From an uncultured Alistipes sp. (GTDB lineage: Bacteria; Bacteroidota; Bacteroidia; Bacteroidales; Rikenellaceae), in assembly GCA_910587675.1 (NCBI GenBank), contig CAJUMU010000004.1:62001-126000 (forward strand): a stretch of DNA of 64,000 bases, written 5' to 3'. The notes beneath the pieces were generated by a model that worked only from the letters and a program-made list of their open reading frames with translations, was not told where the DNA came from and ran no database searches. Both the position numbers and the translations under genes were made by a program. Positions 15,723 through 25,188 of the stretch are shown one piece after another (within the stretch, counting starts at the first letter, position 1; every line of letters begins with the position of its first letter).

Positions 15723-16595
15723 TTATTCTCGGGCGAACATGCGCCGCAGGCAGTAGATCATCGAGTCGCGCCAGTGAGGGATCTCGATGCCGAAAGTTGT
15801 CTTTATCTTGGTCTTGTCCAGAACCGAATACGGAGGCCGCGCGACCTTCGACGGAAACTCGCTGCTGTGGCACGGCACGATTTTGCAGTCGCGGCCCGTC
15901 GCCGTCGCGATCTCGCGCGCGAAATCGTACCACGAACACACACCCTCGTTCGAGAAGTGGTATACGCCCTCGTTGCCCTCGTACGTGCCGCCCTCGATTA
16001 CGGAGAAAAGCGCCAGAGCCAGATCGCCCGCATAGGTGGGGGTTCCCGTCTGGTCAAACACCACGTTCAGGCTCTCCCGCTCGGCCGTGAGGCGCAGCAT
16101 CGTTTTCAGGAAATTATGCCCGTGCTCGGAGTAGAGCCACGCCGTTCTCACAATTATATGTTTGCATCCCGATGCCGCTATGGCCTGTTCGCCGTGAAGT
16201 TTGGTTCGACCGTAAGCCCCCAAAGGATCGAGCGGCATATCCTCCGTGCGGGGAACGTTGCCGTCGAGACCGAAGACGTAATCGGTCGAGATGTGGAACA
16301 ATGTCCCGTCGACCGCTTTCATCGCCTCGGCGAGATTGCGGACGGCATCCGAATTTATGCGCTCCGCCGTCGGCTCGTCCTCCTCGGCTCGGTCGACATC
16401 GGTATAGGCCGCGCAGTTGACGATTATTTCTATGCCGTGTTCGGCGACGAAAGCCGCAACCGCCGCCTTGTCGGTGATATCCAGCTCGGCTATATCGGTA
16501 AAAAAGTACTCGTTGGGCGACACGGCCCCCAAACGGCGCATCTCGCAGCCCAACTGTCCGTTCGAGCCTGTTACGAGGATTCGTTTACTCTGCAT
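15723..16595 (-). CDS. rfbD: dTDP-4-dehydrorhamnose reductase
   Basis: 290 aa SDR reductase making dTDP-L-rhamnose, last step of the pathway. Motifs: VTGSNGQLGCEMRRL (NADPH binding), NCAAYTDVDRAEED, STDYVFG, catalytic YGRTKLHGE, and RTAWLYSEHGHNFLKTM. Overlaps rfbC by 11 bp at its start. Confidence 0.95.
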   Translation of the reverse strand: MQSKRILVTGSNGQLGCEMRRLGAVSPNEYFFTDIAELDITDKAAVAAFVAEHGIEIIVNCAAYTDVDRAEEDEPTAERINSDAVRNLAEAMKAVDGTLFHISTDYVFGLDGNVPRTEDMPLDPLGAYGRTKLHGEQAIAASGCKHIIVRTAWLYSEHGHNFLKTMLRLTAERESLNVVFDQTGTPTYAGDLALALFSVIEGGTYEGNEGVYHFSNEGVCSWYDFAREIATATGRDCKIVPCHSSEFPSKVARPPYSVLDKTKIKTTFGIEIPHWRDSMIYCLRRMFARE

Positions 16596-17160
16596 AATAA
16601 TCTTTGTTGTAATCGAACAAATCCGCGGCGTCCCTTAACCGCGGGTTGGCGGCGTCTTTGGCCGAGAGCAGAATCGCCTCGGCGGGCAAACGCCAATCGA
16701 TGCCGATATCAGGGTCGTCCCACGCCACAGCGCCCTCCGCCTGCGGAGCATAGGGATTGTCGCACTTGTACTGGAACACGGCCTCCTCGCTCAACACCGA
16801 AAAACCGTGGGCGAAACCGCGCGGGATGAACAACTGGCGACGGTTCTCGGCTGTAAGCTCCACCGCGACATATTTTCCGAACGTGGGAGAGCCTCGGCGT
16901 ATGTCCACCGCGACATCCAGCACGCGGCCCGCGACCACACGCACCAGTTTCGATTGCGCATACTCGCCCTTCTGGAAATGCAGGCCCCGCAAAACGCCGT
17001 ACCGCGACTTGCTCTCGTTGTCCTGCACGAATCGGACGGGGCGGACCGCCTCGTCGAATCGCCGCTGCGAATAGCTCTCGAAAAAATATCCCCGCACATC
17101 GCCGAACACCTCGGGTTCGACGATCGCCACGTCGGGGATCGACGTACCGATCACCCTCAT
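16585..17160 (-). CDS. rfbC: dTDP-4-dehydrorhamnose 3,5-epimerase
   Basis: 191 aa cupin-fold RmlC. Visible markers: VRGYFFESYSQRRFDEA, FVQDNESKSRYGVLRGLHFQ (catalytic His in RGLHFQ), and FIPRGFAHGFSVLSEEAVFQYKCDNPY. It epimerises C3 and C5 of dTDP-4-keto-6-deoxyglucose. ATGA overlap with rfbA and 11-bp overlap with rfbD. Confidence 0.95.
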   Translation of the reverse strand: MRVIGTSIPDVAIVEPEVFGDVRGYFFESYSQRRFDEAVRPVRFVQDNESKSRYGVLRGLHFQKGEYAQSKLVRVVAGRVLDVAVDIRRGSPTFGKYVAVELTAENRRQLFIPRGFAHGFSVLSEEAVFQYKCDNPYAPQAEGAVAWDDPDIGIDWRLPAEAILLSAKDAANPRLRDAADLFDYNKDYYAE

Positions 17161-18062
17161 CGCGCGCCCTCCTTTCCCGAACGCTTCACCTCATCCACCA
17201 CTTTCAACAGATAGCGGCCGTACTGGTTCTTTATCATCGGCTGCGCCAACGACACCATCTTCTCCTCCGAGATCCATCCGTTACGGAAAGCTATGCCCTC
17301 CAAGCAGGCGATCTTAAGCCCCTGACGCTTCTCGATCACCTCCACGAAGATCGACGCCTCGGCCAGCGAGTCGTGAGTGCCCGTGTCGAGCCACGCGAAA
17401 CCGCGTTCGAGTCGTCGGACCTTCAATCGGCCGTTGCGCAGGAACTCCTGATTAACCGTCGTAATCTCCAGCTCGCCGCGGGCCGACGGCTCGATGCGGC
17501 CGGCGATGCCGACCACCTCGTTGGGATAGAAATAGAGCCCCACCACGGCGTAATTCGACTTGGGATCGGCCGGCTTCTCCTCTATCGAAAGGCAGTTGCC
17601 ATCCCCGTCGAACTCCGCCACGCCGTAACGCTCGGGGTCGTCGACGCGGTAACCGAACACCGTCGCCTTGCGCTCCAGCTCGGCCGTGCGGACCGCCTCT
17701 TTCAGATGGGCAGAGAACCCTGCGCCGTGGAATATGTTGTCGCCCAGAACCAGACACACGCTGTCGTCGCCGATAAACTTCTCGCCGATGATGAACGCCT
17801 GCGCCAGACCGTCGGGACTCGGCTGCTCGGCATACTCGAACCGCACGCCGTAATCGGATCCGTCGCCCAGCAGACGGCGGAAACCGCCCAGATCCTGCGG
17901 AGTGGATATTATGAGTATGTCGCGGATGCCCGCCAGCATAAGCACCGATATCGGATAATAAACCATAGGTTTATCATAGATCGGCAAAAGCTGCTTGCTA
18001 ACGCCTTTGGTTATGGGATAGAGACGGGTTCCGCTCCCGCCCGCCAAAACTATGCCTTTCAT
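17157..18062 (-). CDS. rfbA: Glucose-1-phosphate thymidylyltransferase
   Basis: 301 aa RmlA, which makes dTDP-glucose from dTTP and glucose-1-phosphate. It has the nucleotide-binding GGSGTRLYPITKGVSKQLLP, then YDKPMVYYPISVLM, VCLVLGDNIFHG (metal Asp) and FAWLDTGTHDSL. The start at 18062 gives the standard MKGIVLAGGSGTRL; upstream in-frame codons precede the promoter. First gene of the rfbA-C-D-B operon. Confidence 0.95.
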   Translation of the reverse strand: MKGIVLAGGSGTRLYPITKGVSKQLLPIYDKPMVYYPISVLMLAGIRDILIISTPQDLGGFRRLLGDGSDYGVRFEYAEQPSPDGLAQAFIIGEKFIGDDSVCLVLGDNIFHGAGFSAHLKEAVRTAELERKATVFGYRVDDPERYGVAEFDGDGNCLSIEEKPADPKSNYAVVGLYFYPNEVVGIAGRIEPSARGELEITTVNQEFLRNGRLKVRRLERGFAWLDTGTHDSLAEASIFVEVIEKRQGLKIACLEGIAFRNGWISEEKMVSLAQPMIKNQYGRYLLKVVDEVKRSGKEGAR

Positions 18063-18105
18063 ATTTCGCAATCGTTTATGCACGCGCCATAAGCAACGTG
18101 AAATA

Positions 18106-18113
18106 CAAAAATA
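18106..18113 (-). promoter_or_regulatory. -7 element of the rfb operon promoter
   Basis: The minus strand reads TATTTTTG (TAnnTTTG), 43 bp before the rfbA ATG, with a partial -33 (TTG) 21 bp further upstream. Confidence 0.6.
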
Positions 18114-18228
18114 GGATTTTTTTCGGAAAACCGACAATTTTCAGAGGCAATTATGTATCTCGGCCTCATACGACGACGGCAGCCGCTCCCGTGAAGGAAG
18201 CGGCCGCCGCGACGTCGGGCGCGCCCGA

Positions 18229-19302
18229 TTACTTGAGACAGCTCTTGAAAAAGCTCTCCATACGATCGAACGGGATGACCCGCATGTTGTCGTACAGATC
18301 GACGTGACTCGCATCGGGGACGATCAAAAGTTCCTTGTTGTCGCCCGTAAGCCGTTTGAAAGCATCCTCGCCGAAGTAGCGTGAATGGGCATTTTCGCCG
18401 TGGATAACAAGTACCGCGCTGCGAATCTCGTCGCTGTAAGCCATAATCGGCGCATTAAGGAACGAGAGCGACGACGTGGCGTTCCAGCCGTCGTTGGAGT
18501 TGAGCGAACGCGCGTGATAGCCGCGCGGGGTCTTGTAATAGTCGTAATAATCCCTCACGAACTGCGGCGCGTCGTCGGGCAGAGGATCTACCACGCCGCC
18601 CGCGCGGGCATAGGCGCCGCTCCTCGCATCCTCGGTGCGTCGGGCGTTCAACCGCTTGCGGAGCTCGTAACGCGCATCGGCATCCATCGAGTCGAAATAG
18701 CCGTTTGCCGTGCATCGGCTAATGTCGTACATGGTGGACGCCACGGTCGCCTTGATGCGCGTGTCGATGGCGGCGGCGTTGATCGCGAAACCGCCGAATC
18801 CGCAGATGCCTATGATGCCTATGCGCTCGCCGTCGACCTCGGGCAGCGTCGTCAGGAGATCCACCGCCGCGCTGAAATCCTCGGTGTTGATGTCGGGCGA
18901 GGCCACATGGCGCGGTTCGCCGCCGCTCTCGCCAGTAAACGAGGGATCGAAGGCCAGCGCGACGAAGCCCCGCTCGGCCATAGTCTGCGCATAGAGTCCC
19001 GACGCCTGCTCCTTCACGGCGCCGAACGGGCCGCTGACGGCGATGGCGGGCAACGGCCCCTCGGCATTCGAAGGCTCGTAAAGATCGGCGGCGAGAGTCA
19101 CGCCGTATCGGTTTTCGAAGGTCACTTTACGGTGCCGCACAACGTCGCTCGCGGGAAACGTCTTGTCCCACTCGCTCGTAAGATTCAGTTTTTCCATGTC
19201 GTATTCGTTTTTTCGGTTCGGTTCGCCGCTCGTGCAGCCCGCCGATGCGGCGAGGCCCAGCGCAACAGCCGCGGCGAGTTTGAAATTCATCGTCTTCATC
19301 AT
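18229..19302 (-). CDS. Exported alpha/beta hydrolase lipoprotein (DLH/YcjY-like)
   Basis: 357 aa. Signal peptide with a lipobox-like end (AASAGC, Cys about residue 23). The alpha/beta-hydrolase core has an oxyanion segment (SGPFGAVKEQ), nucleophile elbow GICGFGG with Cys instead of Ser, and late acid/His motifs (VIHGENAHSRYF; PDASHVDLYD). A Cys nucleophile is known in dienelactone-hydrolase-like families, so it is probably active. The substrate is unknown. A weak hairpin without a T-tract lies downstream at about 18181-18203. AraC-type and hydrolase genes are adjacent but have separate promoters. Confidence 0.82.
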   Translation of the reverse strand: MMKTMNFKLAAAVALGLAASAGCTSGEPNRKNEYDMEKLNLTSEWDKTFPASDVVRHRKVTFENRYGVTLAADLYEPSNAEGPLPAIAVSGPFGAVKEQASGLYAQTMAERGFVALAFDPSFTGESGGEPRHVASPDINTEDFSAAVDLLTTLPEVDGERIGIIGICGFGGFAINAAAIDTRIKATVASTMYDISRCTANGYFDSMDADARYELRKRLNARRTEDARSGAYARAGGVVDPLPDDAPQFVRDYYDYYKTPRGYHARSLNSNDGWNATSSLSFLNAPIMAYSDEIRSAVLVIHGENAHSRYFGEDAFKRLTGDNKELLIVPDASHVDLYDNMRVIPFDRMESFFKSCLK

Positions 19303-19327
19303 CGTATCCGTTTAAGATTCACGAGCG

Positions 19328-19335
19328 CAAAATTA
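19328..19335 (-). promoter_or_regulatory. -7 element for the hydrolase gene
   Basis: The minus strand reads TAATTTTG (TAnnTTTG), 25 bp before the ATG, immediately after the terminator of the AraC gene. Confidence 0.58.
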
Positions 19336-19342
19336 AAGAGAA

Positions 19343-19370
19343 AGCCCCGCGGCGACATTACCGTGAGGCT
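19343..19370 (-). terminator. Terminator of the AraC regulator gene
   Basis: Stem 19343-19352 with 19361-19370 (one mismatch, one G-T), followed on the minus strand by TTTCTCTTT. Confidence 0.65.
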
Positions 19371-19413
19371 CAAAAAACATTGCCCAAAAGCTCAACCGAA
19401 ATTCGCGTCGCGT

Positions 19414-20259
19414 TCAGACAAAAGCGGCCGTCGGCGATACGCCGTACTGCCTCTTGAATGCTGTCGAGAAATGCGACGGATTCTTGAAACCGACCTCGGC
19501 ATATACGTCGACCACTTTTTTGCCGCCGTTCTTCATCATGGCGTATGCCGCCTCGAGGCGTTTGCGGATGAGCCACTTTTCGGGCGGGAGGTCGCTTATC
19601 TTCTTGAAGTCGCGTTTGAATGTGGCCAAACTGCGGCCCGTGTAGTGCGCCAGCTCCTCCATCGAGAACTCGTACATGTAGTTCTCGTTCATGAACTCCA
19701 TGATGTCGATCTTCCACGGCTCGTTGAAGTCGAACAGCGTCGGCGCGAACCGCTCGTCGATATGCAGCAGCGCGAGCAGCCCCTCCTGCAACTTGAGATT
19801 CATCAAATCCTCCTTCGGCTTCACCTCGGGATCGAAATAGGGCGTCATGGAGGCGAAGAGGCTCGCCAGCTCGACCGTCTTCGGCAGCTTCGCAACCTCG
19901 GCGGCGAGCTTCGGCGTCGCGGCCGACACCTTGCGAAACTCCGGCTTGCCGTACATCTCGCGCAGGAAACGACGCGTGAACATCATGAAGATGCCGCAGT
20001 AACGTTCCCCCTCGCACGGCCTCTTGTACATGGTTATGTGGTGGTCGCGCGGAATGAAGACGCACTCGCCCTTGCCGACGCGGATACGCTCGCGTCCGTT
20101 GTCGAGAATCATTTCGCCCGAATACACGTAATTGAGGGCATATTCGCGCGAGCGATGCGTGCACGCCTCCGCATCGTCGTAAAAGAAACTGAAAAACACA
20201 TCGTTGTAGTTGAATATCAACTTCATCGGCTCCGTTCGGTCCGCAACTGCCCTATCCAT
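19414..20259 (-). CDS. AraC-family transcriptional regulator
   Basis: 281 aa (270 if the ATG at 20226 is used). The N-terminal half is a cupin-like sensing domain (LNYVYSGEMILDNGRERIRVGKGECVFIPRDHHITMY). The C-terminal ~95 residues hold the two AraC helix-turn-helices: MEELAHYTGRSLATFKRDFKKI, then VYAEVGFKNPSHFSTAFKRQYGVSP. The gene lies upstream of the exported hydrolase on the same strand and may control it, but nothing in the sequence proves that. Confidence 0.88.
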   Translation of the reverse strand: MDRAVADRTEPMKLIFNYNDVFFSFFYDDAEACTHRSREYALNYVYSGEMILDNGRERIRVGKGECVFIPRDHHITMYKRPCEGERYCGIFMMFTRRFLREMYGKPEFRKVSAATPKLAAEVAKLPKTVELASLFASMTPYFDPEVKPKEDLMNLKLQEGLLALLHIDERFAPTLFDFNEPWKIDIMEFMNENYMYEFSMEELAHYTGRSLATFKRDFKKISDLPPEKWLIRKRLEAAYAMMKNGGKKVVDVYAEVGFKNPSHFSTAFKRQYGVSPTAAFV

Positions 20260-20320
20260 ACGACAAAATAATTACTATCCGATTACACTTATTTCAGATC
20301 GAGAACTCCGCGCCTCGGCG

Positions 20321-20328
20321 CAAATGTA
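20321..20328 (-). promoter_or_regulatory. -7 element for the AraC gene
   Basis: The minus strand reads TACATTTG (TAnnTTTG), 61 bp before the first ATG, just after the M16 terminator. Confidence 0.55.
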
Positions 20329-20333
20329 CGAAA

Positions 20334-20363
20334 ATTCCCCGCCTTACCGATAAGGCGGGGAAT
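20334..20363 (-). terminator. Terminator of the M16 peptidase gene
   Basis: 13-bp perfect stem (20334-20346 with 20351-20363, loop CCGA), followed by a short T-rich run (AATTTTCG region) on the minus strand, 29 bp after the stop codon. Confidence 0.8.
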
Positions 20364-20391
20364 AATATTCGTCGCGTCCGCAGCCGCGCGG

Positions 20392-23226
20392 CTACTTCTC
20401 GGGGCGCATGACGACCTTCACGAGGTTGCCGTCGTCGAGCATCTTGCTCATGAAAGCCTTCACGTCGTCGGCGGTAACGGCGTTGATCGCCGCCTCGTAC
20501 TCCTTCGTATAGTCGATCTTATGGTCGTACCAATGCGTTATGGCCTGCGACCACCATCCGTTACGCTCCATCGACGCCTTGAGGTTCTTGAGCTGGTATT
20601 CGCGGGTCTTGTCCATATCCTCGGCCAGAGGTCCCTCGGCGGCGATCTTCTCGATCTCGGCCATCACGATCTCGCAAAGCTCGTCGGCCATCTCCTCGTT
20701 GGTATCGAAAATGATCTGCATGATATACATCTCCGCGGGTCTGTCCTGAATACCGCCCACGACCTGCACTCCGTACGTGCCGCCCTTCTCCTCGCGGATC
20801 GAGCGGAGGTAACGGTTGCTGAGCGCCTGCGTGAGGAATATCATGGTCATGCGGTTCTTCAGATTGTAGTCCGCGTCGCCAGTGAAGTTATAGCATACCG
20901 AAACTTTGGGCTGTTCCATCTTGGCGGTGAAATCATTATCGACGCCGCCGCTTACGGGACGCACCTTGTCGTCGGTAATTCCGTTCGTATGCTTCTTGGC
21001 CGCGGGCAGCGAACCGATATACTTCTCGACAAGAGGTTTCAGCGTCTCGGGATCGATGTTGCCGATAAAGGTGAAGCGGAAATCGGCGGCGTTGGAGTAG
21101 AGCGCCTTGTGGATGTCGGCCATGCGGTCGAGCTTCACCGTCTGCAACAACTCGGGAGTGAGGTTGCGACGGCGGGGATTATCGCCGTAAAGAGTCTTCG
21201 TGACATTGTCACTGAAGATGAAATCGGGGTCGCTCATCTGGTTGGCCAGCATCGACTCGTAACGCTTCATGAGGGTCGCGAAGTCGTCCTCCGAGAAGCG
21301 CGGCGCGGTGAATTGCAGATAGAGGAGCTGCAACATGGTCTCCAGATCCTTCAGCGACGAAGAACCGCTCGCCGTGTGCTTGTACTGTCCGACGGTCACG
21401 CCGGCCGAAGCCACCTTGCCCGAGAGCTGCTTGCGCAGATCCGAAGCCGAGAACTTCGATATACCCGACATGTTCATAACGGCCGACAACATCTGCGCCG
21501 AGTAGTAATCCTCGTCGCCGAATATGGCCGCGCCGCCGTCCGACATAGCCGTAACCGATACTCGGTCGGCCTCGTAAGGGGTCTGCTTGACTACTACCTT
21601 TATGCCGTTCTTGAGCGTCCACTCGGTCGTGCCGAGGTTCTCGTTCACGACGGTCTTCTTCACGGGCGAACCCTTCAAAACGACATCCTCGCCGATCAAA
21701 GGCTCCTTCACGACGTTGTCCTCGAACGCCTCCACATCGGCGGCGACCGAAGCCTTCAGCATCTCGACCAGCTCCTGCTCGGTCGGAACCTCGACGCCAT
21801 CCTTCTTGGGCGAACGAGCCATGATAACGGCGTTCTTCAAGGGATCGTAGAGACCTTGCACCGTTTTGTTAATCATGTCGAGATCGATCATCTCCACCAA
21901 CTGCTTGTCCAGATCGTGCTCGGTCTGCGCGTCGGGCATGGGCTCGCCCAGACGGAAATTATTGATGCAACGCTCGGCGAACGAGTCGTGACGACGGTCG
22001 TCGCGGCTGTTGTACTGCGTCTCGATGCTCGACAGCAGATTGTTCTTGGCGCGCTCGTACTCGCCCTCGGTGAATCCGTAACGGCGCATGCGCTCCATCT
22101 CGGTAAGCAGGGCCTTGTAACCCTCGGCCAGCTTGCCGTCGGCCGTACGCACGTATCCGCCCGTGACGTCGAGCGTGGGACAGATTCCGAAGCTGCTCAC
22201 GGGGTCGAACGACGCGCCGAGGAAAGGAGCGTCGGGCTTGCGCGAAATGTCGTTCAGACGCTCGTTCATCATTATCGATATGTAGCTCGAAACGATATCG
22301 ACCATTTCGGCAGCCACCAGACCCTTGTACTGCTTGGGCATGGCCTGCTGCTTGTAGAGGATTTGCAGATACGTGCTCTGCATTTCGGGATCGACGAAGA
22401 CACTCACGATAGGCTCGTCGTTGTCGGGCACGGTTATCACCTCCTTCTTGGCGGCGTCGGCCGCGGGAGCGGGAATGTCGGCCATCACGCTCTTGATCTT
22501 CTGCTCGATGGCGTCGACGTCGATATCGCCGACCACGACCACAGCCTGATAGTCGGGACGATACCACTTATTGTAGAACGACTGCAAATCGTCGTGCGAG
22601 AAGCTCTTCAGGCCGTCGAGATAACCGATAAGATTGCGCTCGGCATACTTAGTGCCCTTGCCCGCCGCCTTCAGCATGTCGATGGTCGAACGCCACGAAG
22701 CGCCGTCGCGCGTGCGCAACTCCTCCATAATCACTCCGCGCTCCGAATCGATCTCCTCGGGCTCCAGAGCGATGAAGTGCGACCAGTCGTGCAGGATGAG
22801 CAACGCCGAGTCGATGACTCCCTCGCGCTGCACGGGAACATCGCTCATGTAGTATTGCGTCAGGTCCCACGAGGTGAACGCATTAAGGTTGGCTCCGAAC
22901 TTCACACCGATCTTCTCCAAATACTCGATCAGGGTCTTGTCGGGGAAATTCTTGGTGCCGTTGAAGGCCATGTGCTCCAGAAAGTGAGCCAGACCCTGCT
23001 GCGAATCATCCTCCTGAATAGCTCCTACGTCGTGTACGATATAGAAGTTGGCCATGTTCTTCGGCTTCTCGTTGTGACGGACGTAGTAGGTCAGCCCGTT
23101 GGGGAGCACGCCCGTGCGAATCTCCTTATCGGCCTCGATGGGCTTCATGCGATCGACCTGCGCCTGCGCCGTCATCGCCATACCCCCCACGAGGAGTGCC
23201 ACGGCGATAAGTAATAGTCGTTTCAT
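20392..23226 (-). CDS. M16 family zinc metallopeptidase (two-domain, exported)
   Basis: 944 aa with a signal peptide (cleavage about after MTAQAQ, residue 23). The first M16 domain has the inverted zinc motif HFLEH (81-85), with the distal Glu near SERGVIMEE (about 162-169). A second pair of M16 domains follows from about residue 530, without an HxxEH motif, as in pitrilysin-type enzymes where the C-terminal half only forms the chamber. It probably degrades peptides in the periplasm. I chose the ATG at 23226 because it gives a signal peptide and lies 25 bp after a complete promoter. Confidence 0.92.
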   Translation of the reverse strand: MKRLLLIAVALLVGGMAMTAQAQVDRMKPIEADKEIRTGVLPNGLTYYVRHNEKPKNMANFYIVHDVGAIQEDDSQQGLAHFLEHMAFNGTKNFPDKTLIEYLEKIGVKFGANLNAFTSWDLTQYYMSDVPVQREGVIDSALLILHDWSHFIALEPEEIDSERGVIMEELRTRDGASWRSTIDMLKAAGKGTKYAERNLIGYLDGLKSFSHDDLQSFYNKWYRPDYQAVVVVGDIDVDAIEQKIKSVMADIPAPAADAAKKEVITVPDNDEPIVSVFVDPEMQSTYLQILYKQQAMPKQYKGLVAAEMVDIVSSYISIMMNERLNDISRKPDAPFLGASFDPVSSFGICPTLDVTGGYVRTADGKLAEGYKALLTEMERMRRYGFTEGEYERAKNNLLSSIETQYNSRDDRRHDSFAERCINNFRLGEPMPDAQTEHDLDKQLVEMIDLDMINKTVQGLYDPLKNAVIMARSPKKDGVEVPTEQELVEMLKASVAADVEAFEDNVVKEPLIGEDVVLKGSPVKKTVVNENLGTTEWTLKNGIKVVVKQTPYEADRVSVTAMSDGGAAIFGDEDYYSAQMLSAVMNMSGISKFSASDLRKQLSGKVASAGVTVGQYKHTASGSSSLKDLETMLQLLYLQFTAPRFSEDDFATLMKRYESMLANQMSDPDFIFSDNVTKTLYGDNPRRRNLTPELLQTVKLDRMADIHKALYSNAADFRFTFIGNIDPETLKPLVEKYIGSLPAAKKHTNGITDDKVRPVSGGVDNDFTAKMEQPKVSVCYNFTGDADYNLKNRMTMIFLTQALSNRYLRSIREEKGGTYGVQVVGGIQDRPAEMYIMQIIFDTNEEMADELCEIVMAEIEKIAAEGPLAEDMDKTREYQLKNLKASMERNGWWSQAITHWYDHKIDYTKEYEAAINAVTADDVKAFMSKMLDDGNLVKVVMRPEK

Positions 23227-23251
23227 AATTGTATTGATTATTGATAACACG

Positions 23252-23283
23252 CAAATATACACACAATTTCGTCGGATTGCAAA
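23252..23283 (-). promoter_or_regulatory. M16 peptidase promoter
   Basis: Minus strand TTTG (23280-23283), 20-bp spacer, TATATTTG (23252-23259): both elements match the Bacteroidetes consensus. Confidence 0.85.
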
Positions 23284-23401
23284 TGCGCATGCCGTTAATT
23301 CCGCGCTCCGCATCGAGGACAGAACCGTCGTCAGATGCCGACGGACGACGATTTTATCCGATTTTTTTGCATCGCGATTAACAATCATAAGAAAATATCG
23401 C

Positions 23402-23409
23402 TATATTTG
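23402..23409 (+). promoter_or_regulatory. -7 element for gdhA
   Basis: TATATTTG (TAnnTTTG), 35 bp before the gdhA ATG. No TTTG at the right distance. Confidence 0.62.
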
Positions 23410-23444
23410 TAATAAGATAAAACCAACAACCAAACATACGTATT

Positions 23445-24785
23445 ATGAACGTTAATAATTTGATGGCAGATCTCGAACGGAAGCATCCGGGTGAAAGCGA
23501 GTATCTGCAAGCAGTACGCGAAGTCCTCGAGTCGGTCGAGGAGGTTTACAACGAACATCCCGAGTTCGAAAAGGCTAAAATCGTCGAGCGTATGGTCGAG
23601 CCCGACCGCATCATCACCTTCCGCGTGACGTGGGTGGACGACAGCGGCGAGATACAGACCAACATCGGTTACCGCGTGCAGTTCAACAGCGCCATAGGCC
23701 CCTACAAAGGCGGCCTGCGATTCCACAGCGCGGTGAACCCCTCGATGCTGAAGTTCCTCGGCTTCGAGCAGACGTTCAAAAACGCGCTCACCACTCTGCC
23801 GATGGGCGGCGCGAAGGGTGGTTCGGATTTCAGCCCCAAGGGCAAGTCCGACGCCGAGATCATGCGTTTCTGTCAGGCATTCATGCTCGAATTGTGGAAG
23901 AACATCGGCCCTGACACCGACGTTCCCGCAGGCGACGTGGGTGTGGGCGGCCGCGAGATCGGCTATCTTTACGGCATGTACAAGAAACTGGCGCGCGAAT
24001 ACAACACGGGCGTGCTGACGGGCAAGGGCATAACGTGGGGCGGATCGCTCATACGTCCCGAGGCAACGGGATTCGGCGCGCTCTACTTCGTTCAGCACAT
24101 GCTGCATCAGGCGGGCAAGTCGATCGAGGGCAAGACGGTGGCGTTGTCGGGCTTCGGCAACGTGGCTTGGGGCGCAGCGACCAAGGCGACAGAGTTGGGC
24201 GCCAAGGTGATCGCTATATCGGGACCCGACGGCGTGATATACAATCCCAACGGAATGACTCCCGAGAAGATCGACTACATGCTGGAGCTTCGCGCGTCGA
24301 ACCGCGACATAGTGGCTCCGTTCGCCGAGCGTTTCCCCGACGCGCAGTTCATAGCGGGCAAGAAAGCATGGAGCATAAAGTGCGACATAGCCCTGCCCTG
24401 CGCATTCCAGAACGAGCTTAACGGCGACGACGCCAAAGAGCTTCTCGCGAACGGCACGTGGTGCGCGGCCGAGGTGTCGAACATGGGTTGCACCCCCGAG
24501 GCTATCGCCGAGTTCCAGCGCGCGGGCATCCTCTTCGCCCCGGGCAAGGCGGTGAACGCGGGCGGCGTGGCGACTTCGGGATTGGAGATGACCCAGAACG
24601 CCCAGCATCTGTCGTGGTCGGCCGAGGAGGTGGACAACAAACTGCACTACATCATGTCGCAGATCCACGAGGCGTGCGTGCGTTACGGCGAGCAGCCCGA
24701 CGGCTGTATCAATTATGTGAAGGGCGCCAATATCGCCGGCTTCATGAAGGTGGCTCACGCCATGTTGGAGCAGGGAATAATCTAA
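23445..24785 (+). CDS. gdhA: NADP-specific glutamate dehydrogenase
   Basis: 446 aa hexameric-type GDH. Markers: the substrate segment GPYKGGLRFH, the catalytic lysine region LPMGGAKGGSDF, VPAGDVGVGGREIGYL, the dinucleotide fold ALSGFGNVAWGAA, and the C-terminal GANIAGFMKVAHAM. It assimilates ammonia into glutamate. Monocistronic, with its own -7 element upstream and a strong terminator 18 bp after the stop. Confidence 0.95.
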   Translation: MNVNNLMADLERKHPGESEYLQAVREVLESVEEVYNEHPEFEKAKIVERMVEPDRIITFRVTWVDDSGEIQTNIGYRVQFNSAIGPYKGGLRFHSAVNPSMLKFLGFEQTFKNALTTLPMGGAKGGSDFSPKGKSDAEIMRFCQAFMLELWKNIGPDTDVPAGDVGVGGREIGYLYGMYKKLAREYNTGVLTGKGITWGGSLIRPEATGFGALYFVQHMLHQAGKSIEGKTVALSGFGNVAWGAATKATELGAKVIAISGPDGVIYNPNGMTPEKIDYMLELRASNRDIVAPFAERFPDAQFIAGKKAWSIKCDIALPCAFQNELNGDDAKELLANGTWCAAEVSNMGCTPEAIAEFQRAGILFAPGKAVNAGGVATSGLEMTQNAQHLSWSAEEVDNKLHYIMSQIHEACVRYGEQPDGCINYVKGANIAGFMKVAHAMLEQGII

Positions 24786-24803
24786 CGTCTATCATATTAT
24801 GAA

Positions 24804-24836
24804 AACGCGGCCCGCTCAACATAAGCGGGCCGCGTT
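24804..24836 (+). terminator. gdhA terminator
   Basis: 13-bp perfect GC-rich stem (24804-24816 with 24824-24836, loop CAACATA), followed by CTTTTA. Confidence 0.85.
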
Positions 24837-24892
24837 CTTTTACACGATTATCTGCTTCGGACTCGCGCATCCGCGACTACCGACACGAAGCA

Positions 24893-24927
24893 AAACGACC
24901 GCTTCGAATAAATTCGAGCGGTCGTTT
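24893..24927 (-). terminator. tRNA-Thr terminator
   Basis: 15-16 bp stem with one bulge (24893-24908 with 24913-24927), loop TAAA. On the minus strand it ends in TTTTG, 39 bp downstream of tRNA-Thr. Confidence 0.75.
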
Positions 24928-24965
24928 CATTTCGGTCCCGCGCCTGCGGCGCTTTCCGTTCTTCG

Positions 24966-25037
<72 letters not shown>

Positions 25038-25058
25038 ATTCATCCCTAAAAGGCGATG

Positions 25059-25090
25059 CAAAAGTAGGAAACAAAATCGAATCGACCAAA
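25059..25090 (-). promoter_or_regulatory. tRNA-Thr promoter
   Basis: Minus strand TTTG (25087-25090), 20-bp spacer, TACTTTTG (25059-25066); 21 bp before the mature tRNA 5' end. Confidence 0.82.
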
Positions 25091-25188
25091 AATTTCGCCT
25101 CTTTTTTACGTCTTTCGATGCAAAAAAATATCGCCGCCTCATTGCCGTCCCATGATTTGCGCCACGACAACGCCTCTGGCACAATCGG

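Noticed and set aside
20521..23214. 897-codon plus-strand frame opposite the M16 peptidase
   Set aside because: Typical antisense shadow of a GC-rich gene: low-complexity His/Arg/Leu composition, no domain, and the opposite strand encodes a clear enzyme with promoter and terminator.
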